Shown: positions 1 through 5,068 of the stretch, one piece after another
Position numbering within the stretch: position 1 is the stretch's first letter
How the letters are laid out: each line of letters starts with the position of its first letter
DNA from: Flavobacteriales bacterium
GTDB lineage: Bacteria; Bacteroidota; Bacteroidia; Flavobacteriales; Flavobacteriaceae
Assembly: GCA_027065935.1 (NCBI GenBank)
Contig: JAMONI010000361.1
Location: 1 to 5,068 of the forward strand
DNA: 5,068 bases
Direction of reading: 5' to 3'
The notes under the pieces: model-generated
Database searches by the model: none
What the model was told of the DNA's origin: nothing
The model's input: only the letters and a program-made list of their open reading frames with translations
Made by a program: the position numbers and the translations under genes

Positions 1-765
1 AAACGTTTTCAATCTGTTTTTTATGTATTCAAAAGGAACGGTTTGGCCCGGATAAATGACTTTTTTAATTTGCACCAAATATAGTCGATTTTTTTTTGAC
101 TGCGTGTAGCGGAAATTCGATTGGCGCGGCACGGGTAATCCCGGTATGATTTTCCGGGCTTCGGCATACGTAATCCACCCGAGCGTATCGGTTTTATAGG
201 CAAGGAATTTGGCGAAATGCGTTTCGAGTTTTTGTTGTGCCTTCGGGTCGGCGGAAAAAAACAAGGAGGTAATTTTGTGGCGATCTTTGTCTTTGGCGTC
301 GATGACCAGATAACGCCATTTGACGAGGGTATCCCGGGCGGGAAAGTTCTTTTTTTGGTTCTCGTAAAAATCCGATAATTCTTCTTCGGTGACTTCCACC
401 TTGTTGCGTAGTTTGTTTTTGAGTTTTTCTTCGTATAAATCACGCAATAAGTCTTCACGGTATTGTTGGATAAGGCGGTTTACATAAGCCGTATCGACAT
501 TTTGTTCGGCGTATTCGGAAAAAACGCTATTTCGTAACCATCCGTTTATGTATGCTTTGACCGCCCGGGCGCTGTCGGGGGCGTTTTGATATACGGACGG
601 AGGAATGTCTTCGGCATACAACACCCGGTCATATACGCGAAGAACGGGTGTTTTACCGTTTTTTTCGGACTGACGGCAGGCAATCGCTATTAAAGTGAGG
701 ATGCCTAAAAGCGTGAAAATGTTAATTTTTGTATTTCGCACGAATTCGGTTCCAAGCTTGTTCAT
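1..765 (-). CDS. Parvulin-like periplasmic lipoprotein, partial (3' end beyond the left edge)
   Basis: The reading frame is open from an ATG at 765 to the window edge, giving 255 residues with no stop. The N-terminus is a lipoprotein signal peptide: a hydrophobic stretch at residues 16-29 ends in the lipobox AIAC, with Cys30 as the predicted lipidated residue. After that come helical segments (about 62-140) and an acidic VTEEELSDFYE segment (125-135) typical of the linkers in SurA/parvulin proteins. A degenerate parvulin-like fold may span 148-235, with strand VKWRYLVID, a DTLGWITY turn (193-200) and a closing YLVQIKKV strand, but the catalytic histidines are missing. It is therefore more likely a chaperone or scaffold than an active isomerase. 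The start overlaps the preceding isomerase gene by 44 bases, which suggests an operon and translational coupling. A GTG at codon 9 (739-741) would give a tighter 22-residue signal peptide and a 20-base overlap and is a realistic alternative start. Family assignment comes from sequence pattern and neighbour and is moderately sure; the lipoprotein call is firm. Confidence 0.75.
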   Translation of the reverse strand, partial: MNKLGTEFVRNTKINIFTLLGILTLIAIACRQSEKNGKTPVLRVYDRVLYAEDIPPSVYQNAPDSARAVKAYINGWLRNSVFSEYAEQNVDTAYVNRLIQQYREDLLRDLYEEKLKNKLRNKVEVTEEELSDFYENQKKNFPARDTLVKWRYLVIDAKDKDRHKITSLFFSADPKAQQKLETHFAKFLAYKTDTLGWITYAEARKIIPGLPVPRQSNFRYTQSKKNRLYLVQIKKVIYPGQTVPFEYIKNRLKTF

Positions 766-2650
766 TAATCGTAACGGGATATTTCTTTTTTAAATTGTCC
801 AACAATTGTTTTTCCAAGTAAGTTTGGTAATCGCTCATTACTTTGCCCCGTATGGTATCAAGTCCGGGAACATGCTCGGGGATGATATCCGTTATGCCTT
901 TGACGATGTATTTGTTGTCTTGTTTTTGTTTTAGGTAAAGTTTTCCGTCCAATTGTTCGAAGGCTTTGTTTTTATCCAAAATTTTTACGTCCACCACGGC
1001 TTTGGTTCCGGCGATTTGCATTATTTTTTTCAGGGATTTTCTTTTTTTCAAAGCCTTGTAGAGTTTGTTGGCCGATTTTTTGTCGGAGGTTTGTATAAAT
1101 ACGAAGCGGGCTTTGTCTTTTTGGACGTATTTATGCTTATTGGTTTCGTAGAATTTTTGTAATCCCAAAGTATCTTGCAGGGCTTTTTCCCAAATTTCTT
1201 TGGTTTTGTAATTAAACAACAATAAGCCTTCGTAATATTCCTTAACGGTACGGGCGAATTCGGGGTAAAATTCTTCCAAATGCGTTTCGTAGTATTTGAG
1301 TAATTGGTCGTCGGTAAATTCCTCAAACAACCGGTCGATTACGCTTTTCTTTCGCTTGTAAGCTTCGGGGTCGTTCGTTTGACGGCGATAGAGGAAGTTA
1401 ATAAAATCGCGGTATGTGACGGGATATACTTTATTGATGATAAACAACACGTCGTTTGCTTTTTTGAAGTCTTTCGGGTAGTTCCATTGGCGGTTAAAGA
1501 AGTTTCGGTCGATTATTGCATAGACGGGTTTTAAGCTTCCTTTCATTTCGATGGGGAACTCCCTGCGTAATTTCTCCAGCAATTTTCTCCGTCCTAATTT
1601 GGACCGGTCGTCACGTGCGATTTTCTTTTCGAGTTCGGGTTTGATGTCTTTGAATGAAGGCACCGGATATTTTTTCACCAGTTTAATAATGTGCCAAGCG
1701 TTGTGCGTTTGGAACGGACGGGAATAATCGCCCGGATTTTTCAGGGCAAAAGCTTGCGATTCGAATGCTTCCACCTTTTCGCGTAACCCGAACGGCGCCA
1801 TCAATCCGCCTTTGGGCGCTGTAACTTTATCTTCGGAAAAACGCTTGGCCAAGTTCTCAAAACTGTCTTCTCCCCGGATCAGTTGTTCGTATATGCTTTC
1901 GATTTTCTGTTTGGCCGCTTCGGGGTCATTGCCTTTTAGCACCACGATCTGAGCCACTTGAATGCGATAAACCGCCGGACGTTCGGCTTCTTTCCACACG
2001 ATATGATACCCGTATTTTGTGCGAAAAGGCTTCGAATACGAACCTGCGGGAGTTTCATAGGCAACGGTTTCAAAAGGATAAACGGTATGAAAAACGTTAA
2101 TCCATCCCAGATGACCTTTGTTTTCTTTGACCGACGGGTCTTCACTGTATTTTAAAGCCACCTGTTCGAAAGGAAGGCCTTTTTGTAATTGCTTGTAAAT
2201 TTTTTGAATCTTATTGTAGGCTTTCAGCGTATCTTGCGGCGTGGCCGAACGGGAAAGCATCGTCATAATATGGGCCACTTTAACGTCTTTTTTCATTCGT
2301 TCGTATGCCTCTTTTAACAAACGGTCTTTTATGGCGGGGTCGGACAAGTATTTTTCGGCCAATTCCCTGCGGTAACGGTTAAATTCACTCTTAAACGACC
2401 AGGATTTATGGTAATCTTTGGCTTCGGCATCTACAAGTTGCAACTTGTAATTGATGAACAAATCCTTATAGTAATCAATGTCTTTTTGTTGCGGATCTTG
2501 AACCAAATCCAAATTTTTGGTGTACATATATTCAAATTCTTCCGCAGTGATTTCTTTGTCACCGAGTTTCATCAAAATCTCGCCTTTGTTTTGGGCATAG
2601 ACCATAAAACTTAGTGAGAAAAGCAAAAGAACGTATCCGAACCTTTTCAT
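722..2650 (-). CDS. Secreted multi-domain parvulin-type peptidylprolyl isomerase (PpiC/SurA-like)
   Basis: This encodes a 642-residue periplasmic foldase that isomerises prolyl peptide bonds and probably chaperones outer-membrane or secreted proteins. Residues 1-19 are a Sec signal peptide with a signal peptidase I site after VYA (A19/Q20). A helical N-terminal region (about 20-120) is followed by parvulin domain 1 at about 123-222, with VKVAHIM (His127), the YSEDPS and GHLGWI turns, and YGYHIVW (His216). Parvulin domain 2 lies at about 229-325, with FSEDK, KGGLMAPFG and AWHIIKL (His320), but Gln234 replaces the first histidine. The C-terminal part (about 370-642) is Lys-rich and helical, with the EYYEGLLLFNYKTKEIWEKA and DTLGLQKFYETNKHKY segments that I associate with Bacteroidota proteins of this type, and ends in a degenerate third parvulin-like module. 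The start at 2650 is chosen because it begins directly with the signal peptide; an upstream ATG at 2734 would add 28 residues of translated A/T-rich leader. No Shine-Dalgarno sequence is visible (leader AAAAAAAACGGTCGTT). The next gene overlaps its 3' end. Confidence 0.92.
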   Translation of the reverse strand: MKRFGYVLLLFSLSFMVYAQNKGEILMKLGDKEITAEEFEYMYTKNLDLVQDPQQKDIDYYKDLFINYKLQLVDAEAKDYHKSWSFKSEFNRYRRELAEKYLSDPAIKDRLLKEAYERMKKDVKVAHIMTMLSRSATPQDTLKAYNKIQKIYKQLQKGLPFEQVALKYSEDPSVKENKGHLGWINVFHTVYPFETVAYETPAGSYSKPFRTKYGYHIVWKEAERPAVYRIQVAQIVVLKGNDPEAAKQKIESIYEQLIRGEDSFENLAKRFSEDKVTAPKGGLMAPFGLREKVEAFESQAFALKNPGDYSRPFQTHNAWHIIKLVKKYPVPSFKDIKPELEKKIARDDRSKLGRRKLLEKLRREFPIEMKGSLKPVYAIIDRNFFNRQWNYPKDFKKANDVLFIINKVYPVTYRDFINFLYRRQTNDPEAYKRKKSVIDRLFEEFTDDQLLKYYETHLEEFYPEFARTVKEYYEGLLLFNYKTKEIWEKALQDTLGLQKFYETNKHKYVQKDKARFVFIQTSDKKSANKLYKALKKRKSLKKIMQIAGTKAVVDVKILDKNKAFEQLDGKLYLKQKQDNKYIVKGITDIIPEHVPGLDTIRGKVMSDYQTYLEKQLLDNLKKKYPVTINEQAWNRIRAKYKN

Positions 2651-2831
2651 AACGACCGTTTTTTTTAGTTTCACAAAATTGATAAAAATTACCGAGAAAT
2701 GAAAAAAAGCAGAAAATCGAAGGGACAAAATCATTCTTTCATAATGAAGACTTTACTACAAGGGGCATTTGTAAGTCCAAATAAAAAATCAATCGTTTCC
2801 GGTTCGTTTTTTTTCTAAAAATACCGGACAA

Positions 2832-2848
2832 AAAATCCGAAGGATTTT
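2832..2848. repeat. Perfect 7-bp hairpin AAAATCC-GAA-GGATTTT
   Basis: AAAATCC (2832-2838) pairs with GGATTTT (2842-2848) around a 3-base GAA loop. It resembles a weak terminator stem in either direction, but no coding region ends next to it. It could end a short untranslated transcript or be chance in an A/T-rich stretch. Confidence 0.4.
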
Positions 2849-2886
2849 AGTCGGTGAACAGGGAACAATTTTTTATAGTGATTTGA

Positions 2887-2899
2887 GTGGAATTTCCAC
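2887..2899. repeat. 13-base palindrome GTGGAATTTCCAC, possible operator
   Basis: Arms GTGGAA and TTCCAC are perfect reverse complements around one central T. The compact dyad in a divergent intergenic region is the kind of site a dimeric regulator could bind. No regulator gene is in the window and no second full copy was seen, so a regulatory role is only a possibility. Confidence 0.35.
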
Positions 2900-2913
2900 C
2901 GGAAAAATTCAGA

Positions 2914-2950
2914 GGGCAAGCGTAGCAAAAAAATTAAACCACGTTTGCCC
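2914..2950. repeat. Inverted repeat: 10-bp stem with 17-base loop
   Basis: GGGCAAGCGT (2914-2923) pairs with ACGTTTGCCC (2941-2950). Nine pairs are Watson-Crick and one is a G-U wobble when read as plus-strand RNA (G2920 with U2944). The loop (2924-2940) is A-rich. It is the most stable structure I can see in the intergenic region. No T tract follows it, so it does not look like an intrinsic terminator. It may be part of a structured leader or a small RNA. Confidence 0.45.
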
Positions 2951-3068
2951 AGTGGGAATTGCACGACTGTCCTGCGGAAATTTTCACGAACCGATTCAAA
3001 AAAACAAGCGTCCGAAAGCTAAATTTCGATTTGAAGTTTTGCCCGCTGGAGATCCCGGTAAATTGTCG

Positions 3069-3076
3069 TATTTTTG
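3069..3076 (+). promoter_or_regulatory. Candidate Bacteroidota -7 promoter element for the U32 gene
   Basis: TATTTTTG matches the Bacteroidota primary sigma factor -7 consensus TAnnTTTG exactly and ends 25 bases before the ATG at 3102, which would leave a leader of roughly 20 bases. The expected -33 TTTG/TTG is not at the usual spacing: the nearest TTTG, at 3038-3041, is 27 bases upstream. The call therefore rests on the -7 element and its position. Confidence 0.45.
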
Positions 3077-3101
3077 CATTATTCATAATGATTCCAAATA
3101 G

Positions 3102-4346
3102 ATGAGAAAAATAGAATTAATGTCGCCTGCCGGCAGTTTCGATTCGTTGCAAGCCGCTATCGATAACGGGGCGGATTCCGTATATTTCGGTGTAGAGCAA
3201 TTAAATATGCGGGCACGTTCCGGTATTAATTTTACATTAGACCAATTGCCCGAAGTAGTCCGCAGGGCAAGAGAGAAAAATGTCAGGACTTACTTGACCG
3301 TCAATACCATTATATATGACCATGATATCCCCGTAGCCAAACGTTTATTAAAGGCCGCTAAAGAAACCGGTGTGGATGCCGTTATAGTGGCCGATCAGGC
3401 CGTAATGTTCATGGCAAGGGAGTTGGATTTGGAAGTACATGTTTCCACGCAAATCAATATCACCAATGTGGAAACGGTTAAGTTTTACGCCCGGTTTGCC
3501 GATACGATGGTCTTGAGCCGTGAATTGAGTTTAAGACAAGTGAAATATATTACGGAACAAATTCGCAAACAACACATTACGGGTCCTTCCGGAGCGCCGG
3601 TTAAGATTGAAATTTTCGGACACGGGGCCTTGTGTATGGCCGTGTCGGGGATGTGTCATTTGAGTTTGCATACCTATAATTCGTCGGCCAACCGGGGTGC
3701 TTGTAAGCAAAATTGCCGTCATCCGTACTTGGTAATCGACAAAGAAACCGGTATGGAATTGGAAATCGACAACGAATACATTATGTCGCCTAAGGATTTG
3801 ATGACGGTGGATTTTTTGGACCAAGTATATGATGCGGGGGTGGAAGTCTTGAAAATCGAAGGGCGTGCCCGCTCGGCCGATTATGTAGCCGTAACCACCC
3901 GTGTGTATCGTGAAGCCATTGACTCGCTCTATGACGGGACTTATTCCCGGGATAAAGTAAAAGATTGGGTGGAACGTCTGTCCCGCGTGTACAACCGGGG
4001 TTTTTGGGACGGTTATTATTTGGGACGTAAATTGGGAGAATGGAGTAATCCCGGAAATCAAGCCAAGGTAAAAAAAATCTATTTGGGACGCGGTAAGAAA
4101 TATTACCCCAAAGCACAAGTGGGTGAATTTAATATTGAAAGTTTCGATGTAAAAGTAGGAGATAAAATCCTCATCACCGGACCGAGTTTGGGCGCACTGG
4201 AAATGCAAATTAAAGAAATGTATGTCAATGACCGGCCCGGGCAAGTGGCCAAACGGGGCGATGTGCTTTCCCTGAAAATCGACAAAAAAATTCGTCCTTC
4301 CGACAAACTCTTCAAATTGGTTGATGCGGAAATGTTAAAAAACTGA
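3102..4346 (+). CDS. trhP: U32-family protein, probable prephenate-dependent tRNA uridine(34) hydroxylase
   Basis: A complete 414-residue protein of the U32 family, historically annotated as a collagenase-like peptidase. Members of this short type (E. coli TrhP/YegQ, B. subtilis YrrO) are known to install 5-hydroxyuridine at position 34 of certain tRNAs, using prephenate and an iron-sulfur cluster, as a step towards cmo5U or mo5U. The N-terminal TIM-barrel half opens with ELMSPAGSFDSLQAAIDNGAD and YFGVEQLNMRA. The U32 signature, from EIFGHGALC to GMCHLS (residues 170-188), matches the family pattern at every position. Cys178, Cys185, Cys201 and Cys205 (the last two in GACKQNC) are the likely cluster ligands. 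The KIEGRARSADYV segment (251-262) is also typical. Residues about 322-410 fit the C-terminal U32 barrel. Length is close to TrhP/YrrO and far below the 650-residue RlhA type; UbiU and UbiV are shorter and lack the barrel. No Shine-Dalgarno is seen before the ATG. TrhP is a family inference; U32 membership is certain. Confidence 0.93.
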   Translation: MRKIELMSPAGSFDSLQAAIDNGADSVYFGVEQLNMRARSGINFTLDQLPEVVRRAREKNVRTYLTVNTIIYDHDIPVAKRLLKAAKETGVDAVIVADQAVMFMARELDLEVHVSTQINITNVETVKFYARFADTMVLSRELSLRQVKYITEQIRKQHITGPSGAPVKIEIFGHGALCMAVSGMCHLSLHTYNSSANRGACKQNCRHPYLVIDKETGMELEIDNEYIMSPKDLMTVDFLDQVYDAGVEVLKIEGRARSADYVAVTTRVYREAIDSLYDGTYSRDKVKDWVERLSRVYNRGFWDGYYLGRKLGEWSNPGNQAKVKKIYLGRGKKYYPKAQVGEFNIESFDVKVGDKILITGPSLGALEMQIKEMYVNDRPGQVAKRGDVLSLKIDKKIRPSDKLFKLVDAEMLKN

Positions 4347-4361
4347 TTTTCCCGTAAAATA

Positions 4362-4394
4362 AAAAAACCGCCCTTCGTACAAGAGCGGTTTTTT
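4362..4394. terminator. Bidirectional intrinsic terminator between convergent genes
   Basis: The left arm AAAAAACCGC (4362-4371) pairs perfectly with GCGGTTTTTT (4385-4394). The inner loop can add three pairs (CTT 4373-4375 with AAG 4381-4383) after one C/A mismatch. Read rightwards, a GC stem is followed by six T after the U32 gene stop (16 bases upstream). Read leftwards, it is followed by seven T after the pntB stop at 4413. Both genes converge here with 66 bases between them, so one hairpin can end both transcripts. Confidence 0.85.
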
Positions 4395-4412
4395 CGGTTC
4401 GATTTCTTGTTC

Positions 4413-5068
4413 CTACATATTCTTGATTTCGTTAATGATTTTGGTAATGCTGTCTTTGGCGTCGCCGAAAAGCATCGAGGTTTTGGGGTTATAAAACAAT
4501 TCGTTTTCAATACCGGCATAACCGGGTTTCATACTTCGTTTGAGTACGATGATATTTTTGGCATCCTCCACGTCCAAAATAGGCATGCCGTAAATCGGGC
4601 TGGAGGGATTTTTCTTGGCGGCAGGGTTCACCACGTCATTAGCACCCACCACCAATACCACGTCCGTGTTTTTAAATTGCGGATTGATGTCGTCCATATC
4701 CACCAACTTGTCATAATCCACATTGGCTTCGGCCAAGAGCACGTTCATATGACCGGGCATACGACCCGCCACGGGATGAATGGCGTATTTTACGTTAACT
4801 CCTTTGCTTTCGAGCAGTTCTTCAAGCTCGTGGATGGCGTGCTGGGCTTGTGCTACGGCCAACCCGTAGCCGGGAACGATAATTACATTTTGGGCGTAAT
4901 TCAGCAAGATGCCCGCATCGGAAGGGGTAACGCTTTTTACCGTTCCGCCCGTTGCGGATTCGCCTCCGGTTTGGTCCGTATCGCCAAAGGCTCCGAAAAT
5001 AACGTTGGAGAGCGACCGGTTCATAGCTTTGGTCATGGCAATAGTCAAAATGGTACCTGCCGAGCCTA
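4413..5068 (-). CDS. pntB: NAD(P) transhydrogenase subunit beta, C-terminal part (5' end beyond the right edge)
   Basis: The last 217 residues of PntB, about half of a protein usually near 460 residues. PntB lies in the inner membrane and, with PntA, couples hydride transfer between NADH and NADP+ to proton movement, supplying NADPH. The visible N-terminal end (GSAGTILTIAMTKAMNRSL, then VIFGAFG) is the end of the membrane domain. NADP(H)-binding domain III follows, with the nucleotide-binding loop GYGLAVAQAQ (4871-4842), HPVAGRMPGHMNVLLAEA (4778-4725), GANDVVNPAA (from 4646), KRSMKPGYAG (4541-4512) and the closing LFGDAK (4472-4455). These align closely with E. coli PntB as I remember it, with no missing key residue. 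The linker before domain III is Gly/Thr/Ser-rich (DTDQTGGESATGGT). The frame is open through the right edge, so any start near 5048 would be internal to the gene. It ends at a TAG at 4413-4415 and faces the shared terminator. pntA would be expected upstream, outside the window. Confidence 0.97.
   Translation of the reverse strand, partial: GSAGTILTIAMTKAMNRSLSNVIFGAFGDTDQTGGESATGGTVKSVTPSDAGILLNYAQNVIIVPGYGLAVAQAQHAIHELEELLESKGVNVKYAIHPVAGRMPGHMNVLLAEANVDYDKLVDMDDINPQFKNTDVVLVVGANDVVNPAAKKNPSSPIYGMPILDVEDAKNIIVLKRSMKPGYAGIENELFYNPKTSMLFGDAKDSITKIINEIKNM

Larger units (their letters stand above)
2651..3101. other. 451-base divergent intergenic region with inverted repeats, no recognised gene
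   Basis: This lies between the leftward isomerase operon and the rightward U32 gene. The left part (2651-2880) is A/T-rich with poly-A and poly-T runs and must hold the promoter of the isomerase operon. On the minus strand I see only one-mismatch versions of the Bacteroidota -7 element (TGATTTTG at 2733-2726 and CAATTTTG at 2681-2674), neither with a well-placed upstream TTG, so I do not call one. The right part (2881-3068) is less A/T-rich and contains a 13-base palindrome, a 10-bp stem and repeated CAAGCGT and TTTGCCC words. A TTG-initiated 72-codon frame at 2883-3101 on the plus strand and a roughly 50-codon frame on the minus strand resemble no protein I know. Known small RNAs (SRP RNA, 6S, tmRNA, tRNA) were considered, and none of their hallmarks was seen. 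Confidence 0.7.

Noticed and set aside
21..458. 145-codon minus-strand frame
   Set aside because: It lies in a different frame inside the lipoprotein gene, whose own frame has a signal peptide and sensible composition. This frame is rich in Lys, Arg, Pro and Ser with no recognisable features.
2651..2734. N-terminal extension of the isomerase starting at an upstream ATG at 2734
   Set aside because: The extra 28 residues come from A/T-rich leader and place a second hydrophobic stretch before a complete signal peptide that starts at 2650.
2798..2828. TCCGGT / ACCGGA inverted repeat with 19-base loop
   Set aside because: Only six pairs, no extension on either side, and the same short word recurs nearby; expected by chance.
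2941..3000. Possible SRP RNA or tRNA because of CCTGCGGAAA and a GGTTCG-like word on the minus strand
   Set aside because: The SRP core around GGAA and the matching asymmetric loop are absent, and no cloverleaf or acceptor stem can be built around the GGTTCG word.
2883..3101. 72-codon plus-strand frame (TTG start) ending one base before trhP
   Set aside because: It has a weak start codon, no ribosome-binding signal, no recognisable protein features, and covers the inverted repeats and the candidate promoter. It is kept only as part of the intergenic description.
3531..4244. 237-codon minus-strand frame antisense to the U32 gene
   Set aside because: Long but a shadow: the plus strand encodes a perfect U32 signature across the same bases, and this frame has no recognisable motif.
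4103..4519. 138-codon minus-strand frame spanning the convergent gap
   Set aside because: It crosses the terminator and overlaps both pntB and trhP in wrong frames, with Ser/Pro/Lys-rich low-information sequence.

Overview
The window looks like ordinary chromosome from a member of the Bacteroidota, probably from the Flavobacteriia/Cryomorphaceae/Sphingobacteriia side, although the sequence does not fix a genus. The evidence is a large multi-domain parvulin protein with Bacteroidota-type C-terminal helices, start codons preceded by A/T-rich leaders with no clear Shine-Dalgarno sequence, a perfect Bacteroidota-style -7 element (TAnnTTTG) ahead of one gene, and a moderate, A/T-leaning base composition. 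No mobile element, CRISPR array, tRNA or rRNA was seen.

Layout. Positions 1-765 (minus) carry the first 255 codons of a lipoprotein related to periplasmic parvulin chaperones; the gene runs off the left edge. Its start overlaps the end of a 642-residue secreted peptidylprolyl isomerase with two parvulin domains (722-2650, minus). The two are transcribed leftwards as an apparent operon and probably act together in folding outer-membrane and secreted proteins in the periplasm.

Positions 2651-3101 are a 451-base divergent intergenic region. It holds several inverted repeats, the strongest being a 10-bp stem at 2914-2950, and a candidate promoter at 3069-3076. I recognise no gene or known RNA family in it.

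Positions 3102-4346 (plus) encode a complete U32-family protein with a perfect U32 signature and four cysteines. It is most like TrhP, which makes 5-hydroxyuridine at the tRNA wobble position. Positions 4413-5068 (minus) encode the C-terminal half of PntB, the NADP(H)-binding subunit of the proton-translocating transhydrogenase. These two genes converge on one hairpin flanked by A and T tracts (4362-4394), which can serve as a terminator for both.

The genes form three unrelated functional groups: envelope protein folding, tRNA modification and redox balance. I found no previously undescribed system. The points most worth a second look are the structured intergenic region and the degenerate parvulin modules of the folding operon.
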